64,000 bases of DNA from Bicyclus anynana. Taxonomy: Eukaryota > Arthropoda > Insecta > Lepidoptera > Nymphalidae. Position numbers and translations under genes: made by a program. The DNA is taken from assembly GCF_947172395.1 (NCBI RefSeq), contig NC_069094.1, forward strand, positions 5,253,292 to 5,317,291, in the 5' to 3' direction. The notes beneath the pieces are model-generated. The model searched no databases. It was not told the origin of the DNA and saw only the letters and a program-made list of their open reading frames with translations. Of this stretch, positions 38,801 through 46,080 are shown piece by piece (the stretch's first letter is position 1; each line of letters starts with the position of its first letter).

Positions 38801-41800
38801 TGAGTCGCTAACAGAGAGGCGGCGGAGTGCAGCCATGCCTCGTTCTGTTCCGGCCGCTCAGTATCGCCATTCAATGTGGCCCAATTTATCTATTAGAATA
38901 TTGTCTCTTTATCTTATCATCTGGCGTCCAATTGGCTGGTGTACAAACTAATATATGTATTTAATTTTCAGGAACACAATTATGCATCAAAGGCGAATGC
39001 AGCGGCTCCATCTGTCTCGCGTGGAATATGAAAGAGTGCTTCCTATCGTCGTCGCCCACCAAGATGGGTGACGGAGTGACGGCGGTGGTCAACCGCCGGG
39101 CGCTGTGTCAGCTCGCGTGTCAAACGGGGCCCGACCCCGAGTCCTGCAGGAGCACCGCTGACTTCGCACACCAAGTGGGCCTGCCGACCGGCGGCATCAG
39201 CTTGAGGCCTGGGTCGCCGTGCGATAACTTCCAGGTAATTTCATAGTTTTCTGGAGTCGGCTGACTACAAAAAAAAAATTGTATTTAAAAAAAAATGGAA
39301 TAATTGGAATAATGATTATTTTTTTTTGTCTTCCAGGGCTACTGCGATGTGTTCCTAAAGTGCCGAGCGGTGGACGCGGAAGGGCCGCTGGTGAGGCTGA
39401 AGAACCTGCTGCTGAACCGCGCCACGCTGCAGACGGTGCAGGCGTGGGTCACGGAGCAGTGGTGGGCGGTGCTGCTGGGCGGCGTGGCGCTCATCGTGTG
39501 CATGGGCGCCTTCGTCAAGTGCTGCGCCGTGCACACGCCCTCCTCCAACCCCAAGAGACCGCCGGCGAGGTTAGTATTGCATTGCTAGACAGTGCAGGCA
39601 GCAACTAACCACCACAAGTGGACTACCTCCGTCGCCAGAACCAATCATCAGCCGATGGATGTCCTATGGTACTATGTCCTGCAGTGGACATCCATCTCAT
39701 CCCCAGGCCCATGCCTTTTGTGGGGATGAGCCGATTAGACTTCCAAACATCACGATCCTGAGCCGCATGCATCTATGACTTCCTATGACTCGCTTGATGT
39801 CGTCAGTCCACCTAGTGAGGAGGGGTCGAACGCAAGTGCCATTTCTACTGCGAGGCAGCCATTCCAGCACGTTGGGATTCTAACGTCCATCGGCTCTTCG
39901 AACTATGTGCCACGGCCATTGCCACTTCAGCTTCGTTCGTCGGATATGTCCGTGACTTTAGTTCTTCTGCGGATCTTCTAATTTCTGATTTGATCACGCA
40001 AAGATACTCCGAGCATAGCTCTCTTCATCGCCCGCTGTGTGACCCTGAGCCTTATGAGGCTCTTAATCAGCGACCAAGTTTCAGAACCATAACCTTATCT
40101 ATATCTATGCCTACTATGCCTATAATAAAACTGGGCGATTTCTATACATTTATTCGCAATTTGAGATTTCACGTATACCATTTGTAATAACAGACGTTAG
40201 CGTGGCATAAAGGAAGCCAACGCCATCTAGAATCTATACTTATAATACGAATTCTGTACATTGAAGATATTTTGAAAATGTTTGTTGCCGGGCATTATAA
40301 CATATAATCGATACTGAAGCTAGAAATATTCTTTTTCGATTTTTTGTCTATCTGTCTGTCCATGTTTTTTTGTTATTAGCATCACGCTGAAACTACTGAA
40401 TGAACTCAACTGAAACTTGGCACGGTTGAAGACCGTAATACGGAGAAGGTTGATACTTTTTATTGCGAAAATAAAATGAGAAAGGGGTGAAACGAAATAG
40501 AGCTTAAAAGTTCACATTGATTTCCACGCGGACGAAGTCGCGGGTGTCCGCTAGTAAATCTATAAATCTACACTCTCCCAGTGTTTATGTACACCGTGTG
40601 TATAGGCGACTGTCGGAGACGCTCCGGCGGCCCATGAACACGCTGCGGCGCATGCGCGGCGCGGCGGGCGAGGGCCGGCGCGCGGGCAGCGCGCAGCGGG
40701 CGCCGCGGCCCGGCCACCGGCGCGCGCGCCAGCACAAGGGGTACGCGCCGCCGCTCGCGTACGCCGCCCGGGACCACGGTGAGTTCTACGTACTTCTCGC
40801 TTTGCATTGTATGCTCAGACTAATTAGATAAAGACCTGCCTCGCAAGACAACTTGATTTTCTCAGCAAAGTTATGCCTAACTATCACAGATTAAGGAGAC
40901 CTAATTTACATAAACGTCAAGCTTCAAGGCCATCTCAAGAGGGTGCAAAAGTATAAATGTTTAAAAAGATCTTTAGGCATAATTTTATTATATCCTCTCC
41001 TTTCAATGAGGCCCTATATCCTGGACTGTTAACATAGGCTAATAAAGATAATGATGATTATAGGTATTTAAGAAAACATAAAAATATTTATTGCTTAAAT
41101 AAACCTACTTAAGACATTATTTTTCTGTCAAAGTATATGATCAACGATCTTATGCGATTATAAACACTGTCTTCATAGAATCGATGTTTCATAGTTTACA
41201 ATCGTGTCCATCGGTTAAAAACCTTAGTAAAAATACCTTCTTGTGTAGTTAAATGGTGTAAAAAACGTACGAAAACTGCTAGTTTAGTATAAGATATGTA
41301 TGAAATCTAAGCTCCTTAGAAAATGGCAGAAAATTTTGTTCGTGAATTTGGGTGCGATACTAGTCCTTATGTATTTAGTCTGAGACTGTATGTCATTTTA
41401 TGATCTTGAAAAAAAAACATTGAAACATTTATATTACGTTCATCATTGAAGGAGTTGAGATTTCTCTTAACGTATGTACATTGTGCACGTTACTCATAAA
41501 TGTGATAGACTCTTGAGTGTGAGGCGTGGCGTGGCGTTCACGATTCGCGCTATTTCTCGATCTGTGGTTCACAGTGTCTCACGAAACGTTGTCGAATTTA
41601 CGCCGTGAACGTTGTAAGTGTAGAGCCAGCAAAACATTGTTTGTTAACATTGCCCTAGCTTAAGAATATTAATTTTATATATTATAATTTGAAATTTAAA
41701 TTGTCTTTTAACGACATAATTGTGGACTATATAGTTGGTGCTTGTCAAGTAAAGTAAGTCCGACACTAGAGATGGCGCTATAGACCGCTACTAATGTTTA

Positions 41801-42220
41801 AGTTTCCCTTTCTTGTGTTAAGTATTTTATTTATGAACGATGTTTTGCATCAGTCGCTTTATTCGTCCGCGTGGAATTCAGTTTTTTTACAAATCCCGCG
41901 GGAACCATGAATTTTTTCGGGATGAAAAGTAGCCTATGTGTTAATCCCGAGTAAAATGTATTTCCATTCCAAATTTCAACTAAATCGCTTCAGTAGCCGC
42001 AGCGTAAAAGAGAAACAAACATACTTACACACTTACACACAAACTTTCGCCTTTATAATATTAGTGTGATAGTGATAAAATATCTGAAGTCATATTTTTT
42101 TAAACTTACAATGATTGTCTTTCAGCGTCAGCCCCGCCCGGGCCGAGCGGGCGGCGCGCGGAGCCGTACGCGAACGCGTACCCGCAGTCGTACGAGATGC
42201 GGCCCGCGCAGAAGGTCTGA
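11611..42220 (+). CDS. kuz: ADAM10/Kuzbanian-type disintegrin metalloprotease, 13 visible exons, 5' end missing
   Basis: This is a membrane-bound zinc metalloprotease of the ADAM10 (Kuzbanian) family, which sheds ectodomains and makes the ligand-induced cut in Notch at the cell surface. Thirteen exons (11611-11802, 31673-31841, 33133-33298, 34303-34470, 35284-35455, 36496-36707, 37224-37458, 37689-37806, 37952-38121, 38972-39234, 39337-39569, 40606-40778, 42126-42220) all have AG/GT borders and matching phases, giving 787 codons and a TGA. Domain order is: prodomain, RARR convertase site, metalloprotease with the zinc motif HEIGHNFGSP-HD and Met-turn IMFA, disintegrin (GEECDCG, CNDRCC), Cys-rich region, one membrane helix (WWAVLLGGVALIVCMGAF) and an Arg-rich tail. 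There is no EGF repeat, as expected for ADAM10. Human ADAM10 is 748 residues in full, so this protein is longer once the absent signal peptide and early prodomain are added. Family assignment is near certain; exon borders are inferred from sequence alone. Confidence 0.96.
11674..12450 (+). repeat. 137-bp tandem array of kuz exon A end plus donor
   Basis: The unit begins tgaacgacggcgcttac and ends ggcacgGTGAGTGT. Copies start at 11674 (within the true exon), 11811 and 11948, with a degenerate partial copy from 12405. Copies 1 and 3 share ACGACGG while copies 2 and 4 share ACGTTGG, suggesting a two-unit duplication. The third copy is split by a transposable element at about 12040-12351. Donors lie at 11803, 11940 and 12397; reading past the first donor meets TGA at 11811. 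Confidence 0.93.
12040..12351. mobile_element. hAT-like nonautonomous inverted-repeat element inside a copied exon fragment
   Basis: The ends are CTCAGACCAATTAT and the complement of ataattggtctgtg. The exon unit is interrupted exactly here, with flanks atcgcgag (12032-12039) and accgcgag (12352-12359), an 8-bp target duplication with one mismatch. Eight-base duplications are typical of the hAT superfamily. It has no coding capacity. A related copy lies at about 41110-41390. Confidence 0.8.
12715..12850. repeat. isolated unit related to the 13.4-14.0 kb array
   Basis: It has agacagttggggcaagtttc, aacaaagtttaatctcgttt and ccgagattctgtcgcccgtg, as in the array units to its right. Confidence 0.65.
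12885..13150. repeat. dispersed lepidopteran-type repeat fragment
   Basis: cttcttcttaatcgtacact, cttggcagagtgctcgtggt and the following stretch about gatgagcgacgctttctgta look like a common interspersed repeat. I could not assign a class. Confidence 0.35.
13384..13975. repeat. tandem repeat, about 180-187 bp units, three full plus a partial
   Basis: Units start near 13384, 13571, 13751 and 13938 at accgaggcatttgaacgc. Each has cccacagacagttggtgcaa, tttaatctcgtttccgagat and gcatcggaaaatttgctaca. The open frames on both strands across it are repeat-driven and are not called as genes. Confidence 0.85.
14420..14480 (-). repeat. F3 repeat end, reversed
   Basis: acatacatacagccgaacgt followed by agaacctcctcctttttgg and aagtcggttaaaaag; it is the reverse complement of the 8026 copy. 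Confidence 0.6.
15911..16430. repeat. three diverged tandem units of about 165-180 bp
   Basis: Units start near 15911, 16075 and 16252 (ttatggcgacccag, ttgtggccacccag, taatggcgacttag). Each has ctatctatgtaatgaaac, tggcaaacattcactcgtgt and tggttagtcgggcagtttta. Increasing divergence to the right suggests an older array. Confidence 0.85.
17455..17790 (-). repeat. two diverged copies of a SINE/LINE 3' segment in tandem
   Basis: About 17455-17600 and 17610-17790 share ccagagcc-gg, tacaggagaggggt or gacaggagaggggttatgg, cccaccatgctactcc or cccaccacgctgctcc, and then accttttactc-like ends with cacctacttyc atatcaaa. The second contains the complement of the gccaatccgcattgg motif of SINE family A. 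Confidence 0.6.
18551..18890 (-). mobile_element. tRNA-derived SINE, family B, full length
   Basis: Read on the - strand it begins gacggcctccgtggcgcagt. It carries the B box ggttcgatccc and the body with aaaccgaaaggggtgtagat and cctaacaagttagcccgctt, and ends gcttacttgtaaag plus A-rich. Confidence 0.85.
19763..19885 (+). repeat. dispersed repeat F1 copy (5' half)
   Basis: It starts tactagcggacgcccgcgac, then gtccgcgtgaaatt, tttttcacaaatctc, ttccggaatgaaagtaggct. The same head appears at 41860 and 63227. Confidence 0.7.
20265..20550 (+). mobile_element. tRNA-derived SINE, family A, longer copy
   Basis: The same head (gatagcccagtggatatg) and body as 5316-5520 continue further through gccaatccgcattgggccag and cctaacccctctcattctga to gactcgagctcag. 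Confidence 0.8.
21261..21601 (-). mobile_element. tRNA-derived SINE, family B, full length
   Basis: It has the same structure as 18551-18890: the reversed head ends cggaggccgtc at 21601 and the A-rich tail appears as a T run at 21262. Confidence 0.85.
22020..22661. mobile_element. candidate hAT-like nonautonomous element
   Basis: The outer ends are CAGTGGCGTAGC at 22020 and its complement GCTACGCCACTG ending at 22661. This terminal sequence is typical of insect hAT elements. A possible target duplication is attaccgc (22012) versus attaccgg (22668), offset by six bases on the right, so it is imperfect. The interior carries two hairpins and no transposase. Confidence 0.5.
22100..22158. repeat. 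perfect 28-bp-arm palindrome with 3-base loop
   Basis: The left arm begins cggtactatagataaagata and the right arm is its exact complement, with loop TAC. A second hairpin (13-bp arms, ttcgagactatct) lies at 22184-22229. Confidence 0.95.
25510..25745 (+). repeat. dispersed repeat with CCTAC minisatellite
   Basis: ctagcggacccggtcaagct is followed by about 130 bases of imperfect tacccctaccctactcc repeats (25555-25690) and tattcaaattcaaattatta. The open frames across it have simple repeat composition and are not taken as genes. Confidence 0.65.
25868..26985 (+). repeat. complex F3 repeat unit, left member of an inverted pair
   Basis: It opens with tttttaaccgacttcaaaaa-ggaggaggtt and a T run. 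It then has about three 130-bp repeats (for example gatgaagaccaaggacaatt, taccttgtgtttggccttga, attgctgagaactttctacc) and closes with a palindrome (about 26615-26985) whose outer ends read caaccgacttcaaaacc and ggttttgaagtcggttg. It mirrors 27712-29071. Confidence 0.75.
26615..26985. repeat. foldback palindrome 1 of the F3 unit
   Basis: Arms of about 150 bases (ctaaaaacgtacccactaaa ... tttagtgggtacgtttttag; tgttctacctgctgatcagt ... actgatcagcaggtagaaca) surround a roughly 70-base less symmetrical centre. The arms are nearly perfect complements. Confidence 0.85.
27712..29071 (-). repeat. complex F3 repeat unit, right member of an inverted pair
   Basis: Read on the - strand it has the same order as 25868-26985: an end with aaccgacttccaaaaaggag, a T run, about four 130-bp repeats (period visible at 28378, 28507 and 28638, gaccc-taata), then a palindrome (about 27715-28045). 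The 26986-27711 spacer is unrelated apart from an F1-like scrap near 27600-27700. The open frames over the 130-bp repeats are repeat-derived. Confidence 0.75.
27715..28045. repeat. foldback palindrome 2 of the F3 unit
   Basis: It has the same layout as 26615-26985 but different arm sequences (ctacctatatgctaccttcg-like ... cgaaggtagcatataggtaa; gtttgaaggcgttgccaatc ... ggcaccgccttcaaac). The centre carries aaagccgtttctgatagaac, related to palindrome 1. Confidence 0.82.
29970..30352. mobile_element. inverted-repeat (MITE-like) element
   Basis: The left end about 29976-30032 (cgcacgagagttttttttac ... atacaacaaatg) and right end about 30288-30348 (catttgttgtatttaaacgc ... aaaaaactctcgagcaaacg) are near-complements over some 57 bases. 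No coding region is present. Confidence 0.75.
30403..30508. repeat. hairpin with about 21-bp core arms
   Basis: gtttcgaattcacctctatc at 30421 and gatagaggtgaattcgaaac ending at 30492 pair. Outer aactcgc and gcgagtt add a weaker outer stem. The loop is about 30 bases. Confidence 0.85.
31098..31293. repeat. long near-perfect hairpin, 82-bp arms
   Basis: Arms 31098-31179 and 31212-31293 are complementary at 81 of 82 positions (a G/A difference at ctgtag versus ctatag), with a 32-base loop. The outer ends read cacggacgttttaactgaac. The following 31300-31560 is full of cagttaaaact-type half-palindromes, suggesting an older related element. Confidence 0.95.
31673..31841 (+). CDS. kuz: kuz exon B (prodomain)
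   Basis: The acceptor is ccaaatgcag and the donor gtaatt. It enters in phase 1 and leaves in phase 2. It encodes HVGGCGVTDEVVQWMERIQ and a Ser/Pro/His-rich stretch, corresponding to the GGCADH...FERM region of the vertebrate prodomain. A repeat end begins only about 17 bases after the donor. Confidence 0.93.
31858..31920 (-). repeat. F3 repeat end, reversed, abutting the kuz exon B donor
   Basis: It begins about 17 bases after the exon B donor with an A run, acatacatacagacgaactt, cctcctcctttttggaagtc and ggttaaaaaa. Confidence 0.65.
33133..33298 (+). CDS. kuz: kuz exon C (prodomain end, convertase site, start of protease)
   Basis: The acceptor is tgtttacag and the donor gtaagt; it enters in phase 2 and leaves in phase 0. 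SRARRAATDEK contains an RxRR proprotein-convertase site, the expected border between prodomain and mature enzyme. The following NMCSLYIQTDPLIW matches the start of the ADAM10 catalytic domain. Confidence 0.95.
33897..34230 (+). mobile_element. tRNA-derived SINE, family B, full length, in the kuz intron before exon D
   Basis: It runs from gacggcctccgtggcgcagt through B box ggttcgattcc, aaccgaaaggggtgaggatt and taacaagttagcccgcc to aaagaataataaaaaaaata. It ends about 70 bases before the exon D acceptor. Confidence 0.88.
34303..34470 (+). CDS. kuz: kuz exon D (metalloprotease domain)
   Basis: The acceptor is aacttccag and the donor gtatct; both ends are phase 0. ISHHVTAVNYIYRYTKF and IQFEVQRIK correspond to ISSHVKAIDTIY and ISFMVKRIR of vertebrate ADAM10. 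Confidence 0.94.
34569..34634. repeat. 66-nt hairpin in the kuz intron after exon D
   Basis: Arms 34569-34592 and 34611-34634 pair at 23 of 24 positions (atgtctaattttgcactctc-like), with an 18-base loop. It lies about 100 bases after the exon D donor. The size is compatible with a microRNA precursor, but nothing else supports that. Confidence 0.85.
35065..35250 (+). repeat. dispersed repeat F2 copy just before kuz exon E
   Basis: gatgccgcgcgatttcaccc, gttcccgttcccgtagg, cttcctcgataaatgagcta, acaagcaaacaaacaaact and the terminal ttaatattagtatag define this family. It ends about 35 bases before the exon E acceptor. Confidence 0.75.
35284..35455 (+). CDS. kuz: kuz exon E (metalloprotease domain)
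   Basis: The acceptor is taattcag and the donor gtacac; it enters in phase 0 and leaves in phase 1. FLNLHSLGNHEDFCLAYVFT is the family block preceding the catalytic helix. Confidence 0.95.
35575..35745 (+). repeat. dispersed repeat F1 copy in the kuz intron after exon E
   Basis: It contains aaacgcccgatactctgtgt, cacaaatcccacgggaa, ccattccaaatttcagctaa and cgcggcgagaaagagtaaca. Confidence 0.65.
36496..36707 (+). CDS. kuz: kuz exon F (catalytic zinc motif)
   Basis: The acceptor is tgtgacag and the donor gtaagt; it enters in phase 1 and leaves in phase 0. It encodes GLAWVASASGASGGICEK, SLNTGIITFVNY and the zinc-binding helix HEIGHNFGSP. The general base Glu and the first two zinc-binding His are here; the third His is the first codon of the next exon. 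Confidence 0.97.
37224..37458 (+). CDS. kuz: kuz exon G (third zinc His, Met-turn, disintegrin start)
   Basis: The acceptor is cttgttatag and the donor gtatgt; it enters in phase 0 and leaves in phase 1. It begins with HD, completing the HExGHxxGxxHD motif. It continues with the Met-turn NYIMFASATSGD, then FSTCSVGNI and the disintegrin opening CGNKIVEDGEECDCG. Confidence 0.96.
37689..37806 (+). CDS. kuz: kuz exon H (disintegrin domain)
   Basis: The acceptor is ggtattacag and the donor gtacag; it enters in phase 1 and leaves in phase 2. It encodes a Cys-rich disintegrin piece (CNDRCCYP, then AKGCQRRAHTQC). Confidence 0.93.
37952..38121 (+). CDS. kuz: kuz exon I (disintegrin/Cys-rich), seed of a tandem array
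   Basis: The acceptor is actcttttcag and the donor GTGAGT; it enters in phase 2 and leaves in phase 1. SPSQGPCCNAQTCEF is the strongly conserved ADAM10 block. The last 101 bases of this exon plus the donor are the first unit of the 113-bp array that follows. Only this first donor joins in frame to the next exon (N-N-G-T-Q-L-C). Confidence 0.94.
38021..38859 (+). repeat. 113-bp tandem array: seven exon-end-plus-donor units and a partial eighth
   Basis: The unit is the last 101 bases of kuz exon I, the donor GTGAGT and six intron bases (CGCTAA). Units start at 38021, 38134, 38247, 38360, 38473, 38586 and 38699, all apparently identical. A 48-base partial unit at 38812 has two differences and then breaks into intron sequence. 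Each full copy keeps a donor (38122 and every 113 bases to 38800). Because 113 is not divisible by three, and the second copy read in frame meets TGA about 90 bases in, only the first donor is productive. Confidence 0.97.
38972..39234 (+). CDS. kuz: kuz exon J (Cys-rich domain)
   Basis: The acceptor is ttaattttcag and the donor gtaatt; it enters in phase 1 and leaves in phase 0. It encodes LCIKGECSGSICLAW, MKECFLSS and LRPGSPCDNFQ, which match the ADAM10 Cys-rich region. Confidence 0.95.
39337..39569 (+). CDS. kuz: kuz exon K (membrane-proximal region and transmembrane helix)
   Basis: The acceptor is tgtcttccag and the donor gttagt; it enters in phase 0 and leaves in phase 2. GYCDVFLKCRAVDAEGPL is followed by one hydrophobic helix and the conserved VHTPSSNPKRPP juxtamembrane tail. 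Confidence 0.96.
39640..40095 (-). mobile_element. LINE-like 3' fragment, reversed, in the kuz intron before exon L
   Basis: From the left it reads the complement of the family end (agccgatggatgtcc...tgtcctgcagtggacatcca) and then a longer body including tcgcttgatgtcgtcagtcc. It is homologous to 465-700 on the opposite strand. Confidence 0.65.
40235..40556 (-). repeat. dispersed repeat F1-like copy, reversed, just before kuz exon L
   Basis: It ends cgcggacgaagtcgcgggtg-tccgctagta, the reverse complement of the F1 head. The body has gaaacttggcacggttgaag and ctgtctgtccatg. The exon L acceptor follows about 50 bases later. Confidence 0.65.
40606..40778 (+). CDS. kuz: kuz exon L (Arg-rich cytoplasmic tail)
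   Basis: The acceptor is gtgtgtatag and the donor GTGAGT; it enters in phase 2 and leaves in phase 1. The exon is very GC-rich and encodes a basic tail (TLRRPMNTLRRMRG and further Arg/Ala/Pro). Insect tails are poorly conserved, so the support is the phase match and position. Confidence 0.85.
41110..41390. mobile_element. second copy of the 12.0 kb inverted-repeat element, left end lost or diverged
   Basis: It shares long blocks with 12040-12351 in the same orientation, for example ttttctgtcaaagtatatga, gaatcgatgtt, taaaaatacctt and agaaaatg. It ends tttagtctgag, the counterpart of the other copy's right end. The left inverted repeat is not recognisable. It sits in the last kuz intron. Confidence 0.75.
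41860..42070 (+). repeat. dispersed repeat F1 copy just before the last kuz exon
   Basis: It contains cgtccgcgtggaattcagtt, cccgcgggaaccatgaattt, ttccattccaaatttcaac and the end tttataatattagtgtga. It ends about 55 bases before exon M. Confidence 0.75.
42126..42220 (+). CDS. kuz: kuz exon M (C-terminus and stop)
   Basis: The acceptor is gtctttcag and the exon enters in phase 1. It encodes a short Pro/Tyr-containing end (EPYANAYPQSYEMRPAQKV) and TGA. SYEM resembles the SYQM near the human C-terminus. This is the terminal exon by reading frame. Confidence 0.85.
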
Positions 42221-45200
42221 CAGTACGAGCCGTGCGGCGCGGGGCAGCTCGAGCTGGTGGCGCTGGCGCCCGGCGTGCCGCTGCTGCTGGGGTACGTCTG
42301 CCGCGCGCCTGCCGCGCCCCCCGCGCCGTCCGCGCCCGACCGCACCGTCACCGTCGCCTCGCAGACCACCATCACGCTGCACTCGCCCGACACGCTCGCC
42401 GTCACGCACCACCCGCCGCCCGACGCGCGCGGCGACTGAGCGCGTCACCGCGCGACGCGTGCGACGAGTTGACGCGTCACCGCCAACCGCGCGACGCCCG
42501 CGACTACCAAAGGTGAAGTAAGCGCGTCAGAACACCGGGCTGTGCTATACGACCCTCTTTTGGGACGATTTAGTACGCACACAAGACAAAGACCAAACGC
42601 AGTGTTCGTTCACTAGATATGTATTAACGTTTTGCGACAGTGAGCTTTGTGGACTTTAAATCGCACGCAGACCACCTAATAATTGAAATTGTCAAACTTT
42701 TCAGGTTAGATCGCCCGAAAGAGACGGGTTACCTTTACAACAAACTGTTATATACCAAAAGGCATTTATAAAAAATCGGCTCAGAACCCTAATAGTGATA
42801 CTAATTCATTCGAAAGTTTTGAGCGTCAAGTGATATTGTGGGCAATATAACTGGACATTTCACAGTATTGGATATCTAGCACTTAAGATGTACTATTAAC
42901 GGTTGATCTACACATTTATAAATATAATGTTATTTCTGATAAGTTGGGTACCACATCCGGTGGTTCTCGGATGTCAACATTTCCGTTCTCATTATCAATA
43001 TTATTATCAGTTATTACCGATTTCATACTATGAAATACCTAGGGTTTTTTTTATCCATATCCGACGCAGCTATACAGAGTTACAGTATTATTGGACCTTA
43101 TTTCTCGAATCGTCATAATTAGAAGCACATTATTGTTTTTGAATTGGATAGACCAAAATTGTAGTGGCTAGCATTTCTTTGATGCCAAGGCATCATATTG
43201 TGTGACTAAATATGAGTAACTTCTACTTTACTCTTTAGAAAAATTCTCATCTTACGTAAATTCAGTCTGACTAAATAAAAGCAGTAAATATAGTTTACTG
43301 CTTTTCCACATGTTTAGAACTTTTCCTTTACACTGAATCAATATTGTATTGTAACATTCATTGCACTCTTTGACAGCAGTCTTATGTACCTATATCTTGG
43401 CAAAAAAGAGTATAAATTCATAGTGACGTCACTATCGCCAATATGGCAACACGAATACGAGAAGCGTAAACGTAACAATAACAACATAACCTTCAAAGGC
43501 GACAGAAAACACTTATCAATCTTCAAAAACATGTAAATATTGTGAAATACTTCAGAGCTCAACATTTATAGTACTCTAAAATAAATACAAACTGTCATCT
43601 CAGCCGTTCTTCGGTAAACATTGTACAGTGTTGTCAGAGGGAAAAAAAGTTAGTTCCCTTTCTACACTTTCTTGCCAAGCTATACCTACTGTGCAAGTCA
43701 TAGTGTGAACGGTAAATAATGCAGTTTATCTGACTTAATATGTACTTTATTACAATCGTCGGCTCACTTTACTATATATTTTATCTACAATTTAAGAAAA
43801 AAGAAAACATTTTTTTTTGTTTTACTTACCACATTTTCCATGCAAGTCTCAGTTTAATAAATGAATTGTTTCTTCATTAGATCTACATTAGAGAACGCGG
43901 GAGCACTGTGAGAGTAATATAATGTTTATGAATACGTATTAATCGTGTCGTAGTTGTATCTACCATAGTTCAATATTGCAGCAATAAGGCAGCTCTTAGC
44001 GCAAGTTGCTCAATGGAAATTCCGAGTGCTTAGTACACAGAAATCTAAATATATGTATGTATTAAGGGTAGCTTAATGTATAAATGCGAATGGTCATCAC
44101 TAAATCTCGAAAACAGCTTGACTCACGAAGATGAAATTTGGTAAAGACGTAGTTTACAGTTACTTGGTGTCTGCTAAGAACGGATTTTGTGATAGGGCCG
44201 GATTAAAGAGGTTTAAGGGCGGACGAAGTCGCGGGTTAAAAGATTTAAAATTTCGCAGCTCTATAAATTTATTGCAGCTTATCCTTCTGAAAACTCTACT
44301 TTTATTACAAGCTTTTATTTTAATTTTTTTACAGTATTATACCTATAATACTAAGTTATTTTTATCATAAAAACAAAAAAAAATTATACAAAAACGAAAA
44401 ACACAGCAAATCACGTAAGTTACTAAATTTTCCAAAAGAAGAGAGTAGGAGTACCTTTTACCTTTTTACTTTTAAAACTATTTATTATATAAAACGAACG
44501 AAGTGAGTTTTGTGATACAGCTATGTAGAGTAACGTAACGTAACGTAAACCGAGTTATGTATGTACCGTTTCAGACTCTAATCTCGTAACAATAAATTTC
44601 GAATTTTAATTTTGGCGGCTTACTCGAATATTTTTTCAAAAATGTTATTTCAATGAGATTTGTTAAGGTACGTATTTGTTGGTATTAATTTTATTAATTA
44701 ACACTCTATTCTCGAGGCTTTATTATGAAAATTTCTTCATTCTTTTTAAAAATGCACTGGAGTTTTAATAACCTCCATTATGCAACCGTTTCATTATTTT
44801 TACAATTACAATTTGCACGTGAATAATGTATGTTGTTTTTATTTCGTAATTAAATTTTATGATATGAGGGTAGATAAAATAATTTATCTCATTTAATCTA
44901 TATATTTTATATACTGATTGGAATTTGCATAAATGCCATGCATAATAAATAAAAATACATTGATATTTAGATTTCTGTGGCTGAGCCTAACCGTATGGTG
45001 TTCTATCAAATTAGCGATTATTTTTATACGAATAGAATAGGGCGCGAAGTTCCACCAGTAACGCTCGAAGGAACTCCGACCGGACATTTATGTATATTTT
45101 TGTATATAAATGACGTCTGTGTAAAAGCTACAATGTAAAAATATCATGCAAATAACTTACTGTAAAACGTACCGATATTAGTCTTTGTTCACACTGACTG

Positions 45201-45243
45201 CATTTGTACTGCGAATCAATTGCAAAACTGTTGTTGACGTTCC
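42221..45243 (+). other. kuz 3' flank, probable 3'UTR and intergenic sequence
   Basis: The first 280 bases stay very GC-rich, with several overlapping open frames that are composition artefacts. The rest is AT-rich. AATAAA occurs at 43274 and 43580 among others, so the transcript end cannot be fixed. A perfect TAGTGACGTCACTA palindrome (a CRE-like core) is at 43421-43434. A reversed F1-like scrap is at about 44090-44240. Confidence 0.5.
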
Positions 45244-45435
45244 GGCCTGTAGCCATGTGGCATGTCGATTAATTATCTACATCGATGTTTCTACAATCGC
45301 AAACGCTACGAAAATTTAAAAATCCATGGGAATGACATTCGTTATCGATAGGTCACGTGATCAAGTTGTTTTTTTTAGTTTTCGAAGCGTCAGCGTTTGT
45401 AGAAAGAACATCGATGTGCCACGTGGCTAAAGTCC
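45244..45435. mobile_element. palindromic MITE-like element, copy 1
   Basis: The left end has agccatgtggcatgtcgatt and tttctacaatcgcaaacgct. The right end has agcgtttgtagaaagaacat and cgatgtgccacgtggct, making long inverted ends. The centre has tcgataggtcacgtga. It is shared with 48268-48476. Confidence 0.8.
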
Positions 45436-46080
45436 ACATCGTTAACTGCAAGAAAAGTTATATTTGTACGGAACTTGTAAATAAACGAATAATTGCAAAT
45501 TGTCTGTCATTTGTCCTCTATTGGCTTAAATAGTTTTAGCTAGAAAAATTAAGCCAATAACAACAATAAAGAAAACGCATGTTCAGAACAAATACTGGCT
45601 TTGTGTTGGTTTGGTTGATTTGCAGTTCAAATACAGTCTGTCTGTACACACAATTAGAATAATGTAATGTTAAAGCGTTATTTTATTGAATCTCCGTAAT
45701 TGTAATTTTTATATAATGTTATTTTAATGTAATATTATATAACGTAAGAGGAATGTTGAGGTGCCATTTTACCAATTTGTATTCCAATTTTTGTTACAAC
45801 TACCTGTGTCTTTTATATATAATGTGATTTCGCGAGTGATTGAAAGAGAAATGTAAACAAACCTGTGGGCTCAAGTTGTTGACTAAATAGTTTTGTAAAG
45901 TTTTTTCTCAATATCATTTGAAACTTCAAAGTTTATTATTATGAATGTTTGTCGACGTTTTTTCGTCGCTTTACAATTAATTAGTTACAATTTGTAATAA
46001 ATTTGCGCGTAGCCGTTAAGTGTTTACACGCTGGGGAAGTGAAACTTCTTTGGTTTATTGTCATTAACTCATATAGGTCG

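Noticed and set aside
37934..38836. Several overlapping open frames on the - strand with identical 104-residue products
   Set aside because: They are the 113-bp array read backwards; the period and GC content keep frames open. The + strand is the kuz exon.
38021..38859. CRISPR-like array
   Set aside because: There are no spacers: units are contiguous and identical, and the genome is eukaryotic.
42066..42521. Open frames of 99-151 residues on both strands around the kuz stop codon
   Set aside because: They are Arg/Ala/Pro-rich products of GC-rich sequence. Only the frame joined in phase from exon L is supported.
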